From NCBI GenBank assembly GCA_025774805.1, contig JALGZR010000081.1, positions 1-21,263 on the forward strand: a stretch of DNA of 21,263 bases, given 5' to 3'. This document shows, piece after piece, positions 1 to 9,353 of this stretch. A program made the position numbers and the translations under genes. The first letter of the stretch is position 1, and each line of letters starts with the position of its first letter. Source of the DNA: a bacterium. GTDB lineage: Bacteria > ARS69. Under the pieces are notes generated by a model. That model was not told the DNA's origin. It did not search any database and saw only the letters and a program-made list of their open reading frames with translations.

Positions 1-945
<945 letters not shown>

Positions 946-1019
946 TCGTCCGCTTCCATTTCGCGCGGCCTGGCCACGGGAGACGAAACGGAGCCGCCGC
1001 GGAGGAGAGAACCGAACCG

Positions 1020-3470
1020 ATGGCCGTTGGACCCGAGAAGATCGTTCATATCGACATCGAAGACGAGATGAAGTCGTCGTACATCGACTACTCGATGTCG
1101 GTCATCGTCTCCCGAGCCCTGCCCGACGTCCGCGACGGCCTCAAGCCCTCCCAGCGCCGCGTCCTCGTGGCGATGAACGACTTGAACCTCTCGCCCACGT
1201 CCAACTACCGGAAATGCGCCAAGGTCGCCGGAGACGCTTCGGGTAACTACCACCCGCACGGCGAGGCCGTGATCTATCCGACGCTCGTCCGGATGGCCCA
1301 GCCGTTCAACCTGCGCTACACCCTGGTCGACGGTCAGGGAAACTTCGGCTCGGTCGACGGCGATCCGCCCGCGGCCATGCGCTACACCGAGGCCCGGCTC
1401 ACGCGCGAGGCCCTCGAGCTCATGGCCGACCTCGAGAAGGAGACCGTCGACTTCGTCCCGAACTACGACGAGACGAAGGAGGAGCCGGTCGTCTTCCCCG
1501 GCAAGTTCCCGAACCTCCTCGTCAACGGCTCCTCCGGGATCGCGGTGGGGATGGCCACGAACGTGCCCCCGCACAACGTCATCGAGGTGTGCGACGCGAT
1601 TGCGGCGACCATCGACGATCCCGAGATCACCGACGCCAAGCTCCTGAAGATCGTGTCGGGGCCCGACTTTCCGGGGGGCGGCATCATCTTCGGGCGGAGC
1701 GGGATCCGCGACGCGTACCTGACCGGGCGCGGAAAGGTGATTCTGCGCGCGCGGGCGAACATCGAGACGTACAAGAACGGTCGCGAGGCGATCATCGTCT
1801 CGGAGATCCCTTACGGGGTGAACAAAGCCGCCATGCTCGAGACGATCGCCAAGCTCGTCCGCGAAGACCGCGTCTCGGGGATCTCCGATCTGCGCGACGA
1901 GTCGGATCGTGACGGCATGCGCGTCGTTCTCGAGTTGAAGAGGGACGCGGTCGCACACGTCGTCATGAACCGTCTCTTCAAGCACTCCCAGATGCAGGCC
2001 ACGTTCGGCGTGATCATGCTGGCGCTCGTCGATGGGCGGCCGCGGGTCCTCACCCTCAGGCAGCTCATCGCGCAGTTCATCGAGCACCGGGTCGAGATCG
2101 TCCGGCGCCGTTCGGAGTTCGAGCTCCGGAAGGCCGAGGCGCGGGCGCACATCCTCGAAGGACTGAAGATCGCTCTCGACCACATCGACGCGGTGATCAA
2201 GGTGATCCGTGCCTCGAAGACTCCGGAGGAAGCGAAGCAGGGGTTGATGAAGAAGTTCGACCTCTCCGACGCGCAGGCGCAGGCCATCATCGACATGCGC
2301 CTTGGCCGACTCACCGGCCTCGAGATCGAGAAGGTCGAGGAGGAGTACGCGGAGCTGCTCAAGACCATCGAGCGGCTCAAGACCATTCTCTCCTCCCGGG
2401 TGAACATCCTCTCCGTGGTCCGAGACGAGACGGCTCAGATCCGGGACCGGTTCGGCGACGAGCGGCGCACGGAAATCGTCGACGACACCGGTGATTTCGA
2501 GATCGAAGACCTCATCGCCGAAGAGGACATGGTCATCACGATCAGCCACCTCGGCTACATCAAGAGGCTTCCGGTGGGAACTTACCGCCGGCAGGGCCGG
2601 GGCGGTCGAGGAGTGACCGGAGCCAAGACGAGGGAAGACGACTTCGTCGAGCACCTCTTCATCGCGAGCACGCACCAGTACATCCTCTTCCTGACCGCTC
2701 ACGGACGACTCTACTGGCTGAAGGTGCACGAGGTCCCCGAGGGGGGTCGGACCGCGCGGGGCAAGGCCATCGTGAACCTGCTCGCTCTGGAGAAGGGGGA
2801 TCAGATTCGGGCGTTCGTGCCGGTGCGCGAGTTCACCGAGGACCACTTCCTGGTGATGGCGACTCGGAAGGGCGTGATCAAGAAGACGTTCCTCACCGAG
2901 TTCTCCCGGCCGCGGCGGTCCGGAATCATCGCGGTCGGGCTCGACCCGGGCGACGCCCTCATCGCCGCCGATGTCACCGACGGCAGCCACGACATCCTGC
3001 TGGCGAAGTCGGGCGGAAAGGCCATTCGCTTCCGCGAGTCGGACGTGCGGGCCATGGGCCGGACGGCCCGCGGAGTGCGGGGAGTCGAGATCGAGGGCGA
3101 CGAGGACGTCGTCGGGATGGTCTGCGTGAAGGGAGAGGACGCGAGCATCCTCGTCGTCACCGAGAACGGCTACGGAAAGCGGACGAAGCTCGACGACTAC
3201 CGGATCACGAACCGCGGCGGGAAGGGCATCATCACGGTGAAGACGAGCGAGCGCAACGGGAAGCTGGTCGCCATCAAGCACGTCGCGACCACCGACGAGC
3301 TGATGCTCATCTCCAAGCAGGGGATCCTGATCCGGCTGTCGGTCGAGAGCATCGCCGAGATCGGCCGAAACACGCAGGGCGTGCGTCTCATGAAGCCCGG
3401 TGAGAGCGACCGGGTCGTCAGCGTCGCGCGCGTGATCTCGAGCGACCCGAAAGAGAACGAGACCGAGTAG
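1020..3470 (+). CDS. gyrA: DNA gyrase subunit A
   Basis: This is the breakage-reunion subunit of DNA gyrase, 816 residues and full length. The start is ATG 1020, preceded by GGAGGAG at 1001-1007. The winged-helix/tower region contains the catalytic tyrosine Y122 in RYTEARLT. The C-terminal beta-pinwheel carries the GyrA box QGRGGRG at 525-531, which separates it from the topoisomerase IV subunit ParC. In the quinolone-resistance-determining region the numbering coincides with E. coli: position 83 is alanine and position 87 is proline, where E. coli has serine and aspartate. It follows gyrB and precedes a small regulator gene by 24 bases, so the three may be co-transcribed. Confidence 0.98.
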   Translation: MAVGPEKIVHIDIEDEMKSSYIDYSMSVIVSRALPDVRDGLKPSQRRVLVAMNDLNLSPTSNYRKCAKVAGDASGNYHPHGEAVIYPTLVRMAQPFNLRYTLVDGQGNFGSVDGDPPAAMRYTEARLTREALELMADLEKETVDFVPNYDETKEEPVVFPGKFPNLLVNGSSGIAVGMATNVPPHNVIEVCDAIAATIDDPEITDAKLLKIVSGPDFPGGGIIFGRSGIRDAYLTGRGKVILRARANIETYKNGREAIIVSEIPYGVNKAAMLETIAKLVREDRVSGISDLRDESDRDGMRVVLELKRDAVAHVVMNRLFKHSQMQATFGVIMLALVDGRPRVLTLRQLIAQFIEHRVEIVRRRSEFELRKAEARAHILEGLKIALDHIDAVIKVIRASKTPEEAKQGLMKKFDLSDAQAQAIIDMRLGRLTGLEIEKVEEEYAELLKTIERLKTILSSRVNILSVVRDETAQIRDRFGDERRTEIVDDTGDFEIEDLIAEEDMVITISHLGYIKRLPVGTYRRQGRGGRGVTGAKTREDDFVEHLFIASTHQYILFLTAHGRLYWLKVHEVPEGGRTARGKAIVNLLALEKGDQIRAFVPVREFTEDHFLVMATRKGVIKKTFLTEFSRPRRSGIIAVGLDPGDALIAADVTDGSHDILLAKSGGKAIRFRESDVRAMGRTARGVRGVEIEGDEDVVGMVCVKGEDASILVVTENGYGKRTKLDDYRITNRGGKGIITVKTSERNGKLVAIKHVATTDELMLISKQGILIRLSVESIAEIGRNTQGVRLMKPGESDRVVSVARVISSDPKENETE

Positions 3471-3494
3471 GCGATCGTCTCCGAGGTCCGTGCC

Positions 3495-4151
3495 ATGCCA
3501 TCCGCTCCCGTCGGCGAGGTCCGGCTCGTTCGCGATGCCGCGGAAGCCGCCGCGCTGCTCCATCCGATCCGGCTCCGCCTTCTCGAGCACCTATCGGAGC
3601 CCGACACCGCGTCGGGCCTGGCCCGGCGTCTCGGTCTCTCCCGACAGAAAACGAACTACCACCTCCGGCAGTTGGAGCGGCAGGGTCTCGTCGTCCTCGT
3701 GGAGGAGCGGCGGCGGGGCAACTGCAGGGAGCGCCGGGTCCGCGCCGTCGCGGGCGGGTTCGTCCTGAGTCCCGAGGTGCTCGGACGGCTCGGTGCCAGA
3801 CCCGAGTCGGTGAGTGATCCGAACTCCACGGCGCGTCTCCTCGCCGTGGCCTCCGAGATCGTGCGCGACGTGGCCGCTCTCGGGCCATCCGACCCGGGTG
3901 ACGCCGAAACGCCGGCCCCGATCGAGCCGACCGCGACCCTGTGCACCGACTTCCGTCTCCATAGTCCGGAGGCGTGGCGGGACTTCGTCATGGAGGTCGC
4001 CACCGAGGTCACCCGCGTGGTGGAGAAGCACCGCGATCGGGACGACGATCGTTCCGAGGGAGCGGCCCGGCCCGAGCCCGGGGCCGAGGGTGATGACCGG
4101 GAAGACGGAGTGCGGGTCGTGCTGGGAATCCTCCCCGCGCCGCCCCGCTAG
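3495..4151 (+). CDS. Winged helix-turn-helix (ArsR-like) transcriptional regulator
   Basis: The protein has 218 residues. Residues about 18-85 form an ArsR/Lrp-type winged helix: AAALLHPIRLRLLEHL, then a recognition region GLSRQKTNYHLRQLERQGLV and a basic wing (EERRRGNC). The rest has a variable linker (about 120-145), a predicted helix SPEAWRDFVMEVATEVTRVV (about 165-184) and an acidic low-complexity stretch. No cysteine cluster typical of metal-sensing ArsR proteins is seen, only isolated C77 and C148, so the signal is unknown. The start is ATG 3495, with a weak GAGG upstream. The TAG stop is the first triplet of the inverted-repeat element at 4149-4328, so the element fixes the C-terminus. 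The gene is 24 bases after gyrA, but a functional link is unproven. Confidence 0.82.
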   Translation: MPSAPVGEVRLVRDAAEAAALLHPIRLRLLEHLSEPDTASGLARRLGLSRQKTNYHLRQLERQGLVVLVEERRRGNCRERRVRAVAGGFVLSPEVLGRLGARPESVSDPNSTARLLAVASEIVRDVAALGPSDPGDAETPAPIEPTATLCTDFRLHSPEAWRDFVMEVATEVTRVVEKHRDRDDDRSEGAARPEPGAEGDDREDGVRVVLGILPAPPR

Positions 4152-4328
4152 CCCGCATTTCTCACCAGGCTCGTCGCGAGGCAGCGGATAGTCGTGTCTG
4201 GCGAGGAGATGGGGTGCTTCCGCCCGAGGCGGGGCCGTAGCCCCGTCGCAGGGCGGAGGCGCCGCAACGACGAAGCCAGGCGCGGCTTCGCCGCTGCCGC
4301 AGCAGAGACTGGTGAGATATGCGGGCTA
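4149..4328. repeat. Structured inverted-repeat element, long copy (180 bp)
   Basis: The outer ends are inverted repeats: bases 4149-4168 (TAGCCCGCATTTCTCACCAG) match the reverse complement of 4309-4328 at 19 of 20 positions. Inside are nested stems: 4181-4187 GCAGCGG with 4291-4297 CCGCTGC; 4216-4225 with 4251-4260 (9 of 10); a hairpin GCGGGGC/GCCCCGT with CGTA loop at 4229-4246; and a hairpin CGAAGCC/GGCTTCG at 4271-4290. The terminal TAG on each side is the stop codon of the convergent flanking genes. A shorter relative lies at 7948-8008. No transposase or U-tract is present, so a REP/MITE-like element or a bidirectional 3'-end structure are both possible. Confidence 0.85.
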
Positions 4329-5759
4329 CCCGTCGTCGGAGCCCGTTCCGGAGTCGGCGGAAGGAGGGGCCCCGGAAGCGGCCGGCGGGACGGGGGGCTC
4401 CGAGGAGGATGGAGCGCGCGGCGCATCGGAAGACGTGACCGGCGTCTCGACCGAGGGCATGGAGGTCGCTGCGGCGGCCCCCCCCGCCGTGGCGGCGTCC
4501 GACCCACCCGGACTCTGATCCCGCCGGTCCCTCTTCTTGATCGGCTTGCCCTCCTCGTCGAGCTTCCCGTCGAGCCACTTCTGGTGATACTTGCGGGAGG
4601 TGGCGCAGTCACTGAAGGCGCGCTTCAGGTTCGCGCTCATCCAGGGCTTGCGCTTGACGCCCCCGAGCGTCGCCTGAAAGAGGCTCTTGGGAATGCACGG
4701 CTTGTCCCAGTAGTTGTGGGTGGCGATGACGCTGGCCGTCGACGAGCTCTGAATGGCCAGCTCGGTCTCGCCGAGGAATTGATTCGCGTTCTCGATGCTT
4801 CCCCCGATGAGAGGATTCGCGTCGCCCTCGATCCCGATGTGGTTCTTCGGATTGTCGCGGAAGGTGCACCGGAGGATCCTCGGCTCCCCCTCGATCGAGG
4901 AGATCGCGCCGAACCCGTTGCTGTCGACGACGCACTCGATGAGCTCCGCCGACGACGCCTCCATGACGATTCCGATGTTCTCGTGGCCGTGGATCCTCAC
5001 GCCGGTCATCAGCGGGGACGAATCCTGGAGGATGATTCCCGTGTCCCCGTTGCGGACGATCTCGCAATCGGTCACCGTGAAGTCCGCCTCCACCGCCTGA
5101 ATTCCGATCTGGGCGTTCTCGGAGATCAGGCAGTCCCGGATTCTCGCCAGATCGGTAGTCCCGCTCATGTAGATTCCGTACTTCTCTCCGAGAAGGAAGC
5201 GGGAGTTCTTGGACTCGATGGATCCTCCGGAGACGAACAGCCCCGCCGCCAGCGCGCTCTTCACGGTGACGTTCTGGACATACGGGCGCGATCCACGATG
5301 GGAGGCGATACCGTACTCCACGCCCACGATCTGGAGGTCCGAGAGCACCGGGCGGCTGTCGGAGTTGCAGAGGATCCCGCGGCGTGCCTCGTCCCGTCCG
5401 TCGATGGTGAATCCGACGAGCTGGGTGGAATTCGAGCACCGCTGGAACGTGACGACGGCTTCGTTGACGTTCGAGACTTCGCCGTAGGTAATCACGGTTT
5501 CGAGAGACCCGTGGGTCGACATGAGCACGATCCCGTCGCCCGCATTGTCGGTGAACAGCAAGGACTCGCGGTAGGTCCCCGGACCGACCAAGATCCTGTC
5601 GCCCCACCCCGCCGCCTCGAGAGCCGCGGTGATGGTCTCGTGATCCTCGGGGACGCGGAGAGTCGCCCCCTCCGCTCCGACCGGGGAGCCGATGCCCGTC
5701 GCCGGGACGATCGCGGCAAAGGCGAGGCCGAGGCTCCGGATCCAATGTTGAGTTCTCAT
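4326..5759 (-). CDS. Secreted right-handed parallel beta-helix repeat protein
   Basis: The protein has 477 residues. The start is ATG at 5759, preceded on the minus strand by GGAG about 10 bases upstream. Residues 1-30 form a Sec signal peptide (hydrophobic GLAFAAIVPATGIG, probable cleavage after VGAEG). Next comes the motif ITAALEAAGWGDRILVGPGTYRE typical of pectate-lyase-like/NosD-like beta-helix proteins, then about ten rungs of short GI/V-rich strands to about residue 345. A cap contains NYWDKPC and KRKPWMSANLKRAFSDC. The last ~85 residues are a Lys/Asp-rich linker and a Ser/Pro/Ala/Gly-rich disordered tail. No polysaccharide lyase catalytic residues can be assigned, so activity is unknown; an extracellular or envelope structural or carbohydrate-binding role is inferred. 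The TAG stop falls in the right end of the repeat at 4149-4328. Confidence 0.85.
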   Translation of the reverse strand: MRTQHWIRSLGLAFAAIVPATGIGSPVGAEGATLRVPEDHETITAALEAAGWGDRILVGPGTYRESLLFTDNAGDGIVLMSTHGSLETVITYGEVSNVNEAVVTFQRCSNSTQLVGFTIDGRDEARRGILCNSDSRPVLSDLQIVGVEYGIASHRGSRPYVQNVTVKSALAAGLFVSGGSIESKNSRFLLGEKYGIYMSGTTDLARIRDCLISENAQIGIQAVEADFTVTDCEIVRNGDTGIILQDSSPLMTGVRIHGHENIGIVMEASSAELIECVVDSNGFGAISSIEGEPRILRCTFRDNPKNHIGIEGDANPLIGGSIENANQFLGETELAIQSSSTASVIATHNYWDKPCIPKSLFQATLGGVKRKPWMSANLKRAFSDCATSRKYHQKWLDGKLDEEGKPIKKRDRRDQSPGGSDAATAGGAAAATSMPSVETPVTSSDAPRAPSSSEPPVPPAASGAPPSADSGTGSDDG

Positions 5760-5824
5760 GGGTAAAGCTCCGATTTCCCATCCGCGGGGGGCCTCGGACG
5801 GCCGCGGACCAGCAGGGGCGCGCG

Positions 5825-5853
5825 TTGACCTGCTCCCCGGGGTTTGCTAGCGT
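5825..5853 (+). promoter_or_regulatory. Candidate sigma-70 promoter for rex
   Basis: TTGACC (5825-5830) is followed 17 bases later by TAGCGT (5848-5853), with a TG one base before the -10. The -35 is good and the -10 is poor. It is placed about 40 bases upstream of the rex start, in the 134-bp region shared with the divergent beta-helix gene. A loose dyad (TTGCTAGCG..CGTGACA) overlaps the -10 and could be a degenerate Rex autoregulatory site, but the match is weak. Confidence 0.4.
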
Positions 5854-5893
5854 TCGTGACAGCTCTGTCCGACTTTCAAGGACGTCCCGCCGC

Positions 5894-6559
5894 ATGTCAA
5901 GTCCGCGGAAGATCTCGGACTCCACGGTCCGCAGACTGTCCTCCTATCTCCGCACTCTGGACAGCCTTCGGGCCCGCGGGCACGATACGGTGTCCTCCGT
6001 TCATCTGGCCGCGGCCGGCGGCCTCACCCCCGCCCAGGTCCGGAAGGATCTGTCCTTCTTCGGCAGTTTCGGGGTGAGGGGGCGGGGTTACGACGTTCAC
6101 GTGCTTCGAGGGGAGATCGCCCGGATTCTGGGTCTCGACCGCAAGTGGTCCACCGTGGTGGTGGGCGCGGGACGCCTCGGGTCGGCGCTCGCCTCCTACC
6201 CCCGCTTTTCCCGGCAGGGCTTCCGGATCGTGGCTCTCTTCGACAACGACTCCGAGAGATTAGGGACCCGCATCGGGGACGCGGAGATACTCCCGGCGAC
6301 CGAGCTGGAGAGCTACGTCCGGCAGCACGAGGTCAGCTTCGGAATCCTGACGACTCCCGCCTCCGCCGCACAGGAGACCGCCGACCGGTTGGTCGCGGGG
6401 GGCATTCGGGGGATCCTGAACTTCACTCCGACCGTTCCCGAGGTGCCCGAAACGGTCCATCTTCGCAACGTGAACCTGACCATCGAGCTCGAGGGTCTCT
6501 CGTTCGCGATCCGCGAGGCGGAGATCCGAGAGGGACCGCAAGAGGGGGAATCGGACTGA
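5894..6559 (+). CDS. rex: Redox-sensing transcriptional repressor Rex
   Basis: Rex is a homodimeric repressor that binds DNA when NAD+ is high and releases it on NADH binding, controlling fermentation and respiration genes. The chosen start ATG 5894 (AAGGA at 5877-5881) gives 221 residues, close to the family norm of about 210-220; an upstream in-frame TTG would add a non-conserved leader. Residues 1-75 are the winged helix, with the Rex signature QVRKDLSFFGSFGVRGRGY (48-66). Residues 86-200 are a Rossmann domain with GAGRLG at 91-96 and a following FDND acidic strand end. The C-terminal swapped helix follows. hflX begins just downstream and may be co-transcribed. There is no obvious target gene in the window. 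Confidence 0.95.
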   Translation: MSSPRKISDSTVRRLSSYLRTLDSLRARGHDTVSSVHLAAAGGLTPAQVRKDLSFFGSFGVRGRGYDVHVLRGEIARILGLDRKWSTVVVGAGRLGSALASYPRFSRQGFRIVALFDNDSERLGTRIGDAEILPATELESYVRQHEVSFGILTTPASAAQETADRLVAGGIRGILNFTPTVPEVPETVHLRNVNLTIELEGLSFAIREAEIREGPQEGESD

Positions 6560-6600
6560 GCCGCCGCGCCCGCTCGACCGAGCACGCCGACCAGCGCCAG

Positions 6601-7950
6601 GTGCAGCGCGAGAAGCGCCGAGTCGCGCGACGGGCGGCCCGCGCGCGCCGGGGAGAGGTTCGCGACCCGCGGCGGATCGCCGGAGAGGAGGTGGCGATCG
6701 TCGTCGGCCTGCGCCTCCCCGACCTGCTGCGGGCGGAGTGCGAAGAGAGCCTCGACGAGCTCGCCGCGCTGACGCGGGCGTGCGGCGCCCGGGTCGTCAA
6801 GAAAGTGCTCCAGAGTCGCGCCCGGATCGACGGCCGCACGTTCATCGGCGCGGGCAAGACCGCGGAGCTGAAGGAGGAGGCGGGCGCACTCGGCGCGAAC
6901 CTCGTCGTCATCGATCACGATCTGTCGCCCGCGCAGGGGCGCAACCTCGAGAGGATCGCCGACCTCAAGATCCTCGATCGGACCGAGCTGATCCTCGACA
7001 TCTTCGCCCGGCGGGCGCGCACCCCCCAGGCCAAGCTCCAGGTCGAGGTGGCGCAGCTCGAATATCTCCTTCCCCGGCTGACACGTCTCTGGGAGCACCT
7101 GAGCCGTCTCGGCGGCGGAATCGGAACTCGGGGACCGGGTGAGACGCAGCTCGAGGTCGACCGGCGACGGATCCGGGATCGCCTGGGAAGGTTGAGACGG
7201 AAGCTGAAGCGGACCGGAAAGAGGCTCGAGGTCCAGCGGAACCTCCATCCCGACGTCTTCCGCGTGGCGCTCGTCGGCTACACGAACACCGGGAAGAGCA
7301 GCCTGATGAACCGCCTCACCGACTCCGCGATCGAGAGCGGAGATCGGCTGTTCGAGACTCTGGACGCCACCACGCGCATCCTGAATCTGGGTTCCGGCTT
7401 CCGCGCCACTCTGACCGATACGGTCGGTTTCGTGCGGCGGCTCCCGCACTCGCTCGTCGAGTCGTTCCGCGCCACGCTGGCGGAGGTGTCCCAGGCCGAC
7501 CTGCTGCTGCACGTCGTGGACGCCTCGTCCTCCGAGGCGGACGCCCGCCGGCAGTCGGTCACCGAGGTTCTGCGGGAGATCGGCGCCCAGGACGTTCCGC
7601 AGGTGATCGTCTACAACAAATGCGATCTGCTCGGCGCGGAGGAGCTCACGGGGTTGAGACGGCGGTACGAGAACGATGCCGAGACCGTGCTCGTGAGCGC
7701 CCTCTTCGGCGACGGCATCGACGCCCTCGCCGAGGCCATCCGGCGCCCGCTTCGCAGTGGATGGATCGAAGCGGACGGCATCGTTCCCCCTTCGGAAGGA
7801 GAGCTCCTCGCGCGCCTCCGTTCGGTGGCCGAGATCGTGACCGAACACCCCCTCGAGGACGGGATCCGGGTCAAGGTCCGCGTCTCTCCGGGAGAGTGGG
7901 GTCGCCTGCGCGCCCGCTACGGCGACCGGGCTCCTCGTCTGTTCGACTAA
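6601..7950 (+). CDS. hflX: Ribosome-associated GTPase HflX
   Basis: HflX is a GTPase that binds the 50S subunit and splits or rescues stalled ribosomes. The N-terminal HflX domain has GRTFIGAGKTAEL and DHDLSPAQGRNLE. The linker has the family hallmark GGGIGTRGPGETQLE followed by a basic helical segment. The G domain carries G1 GYTNTGKS (226-233), G3 DTVGF (273-277) and G4 NKCD (339-342). The start is uncertain. GTG 6601 gives 449 residues with a basic N-terminal leader but no clear Shine-Dalgarno. A CTG at 6556 overlapping the rex stop has a strong GAGGGGG seven bases upstream. GTG 6691 would cut close to the first conserved strand. The TAA stop is the first triplet of the short repeat copy at 7948-8008. 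Confidence 0.93.
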   Translation: MQREKRRVARRAARARRGEVRDPRRIAGEEVAIVVGLRLPDLLRAECEESLDELAALTRACGARVVKKVLQSRARIDGRTFIGAGKTAELKEEAGALGANLVVIDHDLSPAQGRNLERIADLKILDRTELILDIFARRARTPQAKLQVEVAQLEYLLPRLTRLWEHLSRLGGGIGTRGPGETQLEVDRRRIRDRLGRLRRKLKRTGKRLEVQRNLHPDVFRVALVGYTNTGKSSLMNRLTDSAIESGDRLFETLDATTRILNLGSGFRATLTDTVGFVRRLPHSLVESFRATLAEVSQADLLLHVVDASSSEADARRQSVTEVLREIGAQDVPQVIVYNKCDLLGAEELTGLRRRYENDAETVLVSALFGDGIDALAEAIRRPLRSGWIEADGIVPPSEGELLARLRSVAEIVTEHPLEDGIRVKVRVSPGEWGRLRARYGDRAPRLFD

Positions 7951-8008
7951 CCCGCATGTCTCACCGGTCCCTGCGGCGGCGGCAGAGGCTGGGGAGAGAT
8001 GCAGGCTA
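7948..8008. repeat. Structured inverted-repeat element, short copy (61 bp)
   Basis: The left 22 bases match the left end of the element at 4149 at 18 of 22 positions, and the right 38 bases (7971-8008) match 4291-4328 at 30 of 38. The ends are inverted repeats of each other (14 of 18). The internal stem-loop block of the long copy is absent. As in the long copy, the outermost triplets are stop codons: TAA (7948-7950) of hflX and TAG (8006-8008, minus strand) of the aminotransferase. It lies in a convergent gap of only 55 bases. Confidence 0.78.
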
Positions 8009-9253
8009 CCCCTCCACCGTCATCGCCTGCATCCGCCGCGCGGCCTCCCGCAACCGCTCCGGAGTCTCGTTGCCGACCGCGATGCGGAGGCGGTCGTGCT
8101 CGTTCCTCCCGAAGGCGGAACCGGGAAGGCAGACGACGCCCGTCTCGCGCGCGACCCGGTAGGCGAGGCGCCAGTCGGTCGAGTCACCGGTCACCGGGCC
8201 GGAGGTCGCGTCCGGAGGTGCGTCGAGAGACTCGGTCGGGGGCGCGCCGCGGAACGTGCGGGGCGTCGCGCGCACCCAGGCGAAGAACGCTCCTCGAGCC
8301 TCCACCTCGAAGGGGCCCGGCCGGCCGCCGAGCTCCGAGGTGAACGCATCGACACGACGCTCGATCTCGGAGCGATGGAGTGCCAGCCAGTCGTCGAGAC
8401 CGGGCCAATCGAGCGCGGCGATCACCGCGAGCTGTCCCGGGTGCGGCGCGCAGACGGCGGCCGAGTCCTGCACCTTGAGGACCTCCGCCACCACCCGCGC
8501 GGAGGCCGCAACGAACCCGACACGGTAACCGGTCATGGCGAGGGACTTGGAAAACGTGCCGAGCACGATCGCGTGATCCGCCCACCCGTCGAGGGCCAGC
8601 AGCGTCGCGGGCGCCCGGGACTCGGGAAAGAACTCGAGGTAGGTCTCGTCGACGACGAGACACACCGAGCGCGCGGCCGCCCACGCGAGCAGGGCCTCCA
8701 GCCCGGCCCGCTCGAGGCAGTGCCCCGTCGGATTGCTCGGATTCACGACGACGAGGATTCCGCCCGCCGGCACGACGTCGAGCAATCCCTCCCGGAGGCA
8801 GCTCTCGATCGAGCGGTCGAGGGGCAGCCGGATCTCCCCGACCTCACCGCCGAGGAGCTCCACGGACATCGCGTGGTTGAAGTAGTAGGGCGACACGAGG
8901 TGAACCCGGTCCCCCGGATCGAAGAGCACGTTCGCGGCGAAGTGGAAGGCGGCGTTCGCCCCCGGCGTGAGGAGCACGTTTTCGGCGGCCAGGCGGGCTC
9001 CGTGACGGCGCGTCAGCCAGGTGGCGGTCGCATCGCGACACGCGGGGAGCCCCGGGTCGGGAGTGTAGCGCGCCGCGGCGGGATCCGCGGCCGCGGCGGC
9101 CAGGGCCTCCCGCGCCGGATCGGGAGGGGCATAGGACGGCACCGCCTGACTGAGATCGACCACGTCTCCCCGGGCCAAAAGCGCGCGCAGGGTGTCCTTG
9201 AAGGCGACGATGGGCGGGGCGATCACGCGCTCGGCTCGGGCGGCGATCCTCAT
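8006..9253 (-). CDS. Class I/II pyridoxal-phosphate aminotransferase
   Basis: This is a fold-type I PLP enzyme of the aspartate aminotransferase superfamily, 415 residues. The ATG at 9253 was chosen because GGAGGA sits six bases upstream and the conserved sequence begins there; an upstream ATG at 9367 has no such support. The PLP-binding aspartate is D202 in VVDETY, the Schiff-base lysine is K236 in GTFSKSLAMTGYRVGF, the cofactor/substrate asparagine is in NPSNPTG (171-177) and the carboxylate-binding arginine is R390. A poorly conserved Pro/Asp-rich loop (about 331-360) interrupts the small domain. Substrate cannot be assigned; aspartate, aromatic or branched amino acids are all possible. 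It is transcribed divergently from the DUF72 gene, and its stop lies in the repeat element. Confidence 0.9.
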   Translation of the reverse strand: MRIAARAERVIAPPIVAFKDTLRALLARGDVVDLSQAVPSYAPPDPAREALAAAAADPAAARYTPDPGLPACRDATATWLTRRHGARLAAENVLLTPGANAAFHFAANVLFDPGDRVHLVSPYYFNHAMSVELLGGEVGEIRLPLDRSIESCLREGLLDVVPAGGILVVVNPSNPTGHCLERAGLEALLAWAAARSVCLVVDETYLEFFPESRAPATLLALDGWADHAIVLGTFSKSLAMTGYRVGFVAASARVVAEVLKVQDSAAVCAPHPGQLAVIAALDWPGLDDWLALHRSEIERRVDAFTSELGGRPGPFEVEARGAFFAWVRATPRTFRGAPPTESLDAPPDATSGPVTGDSTDWRLAYRVARETGVVCLPGSAFGRNEHDRLRIAVGNETPERLREAARRMQAMTVEG

Positions 9254-9353
9254 GAAGTCCTCCGCGGCGAACGACCGAACGGGACCGCGGGCGGAGCGGG
9301 AAGGTCGGCCGCTTCGGAACGCCGTCGCTCGTCTCCCGGGCCCCGGTTCGGTG

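Noticed and set aside
4194-5765. A 523-codon plus-strand frame opposite the beta-helix gene
   Set aside because: The minus-strand gene has a signal peptide, conserved beta-helix motifs and a ribosome site; the plus frame has none.
5842-5862. Rex operator upstream of rex (TTGCTAGCG..CGTGACA)
   Set aside because: Only a loose match to the TTGTGAA-N4-TTCACAA type consensus with poor dyad symmetry; kept as a remark in the promoter entry, not as a feature.
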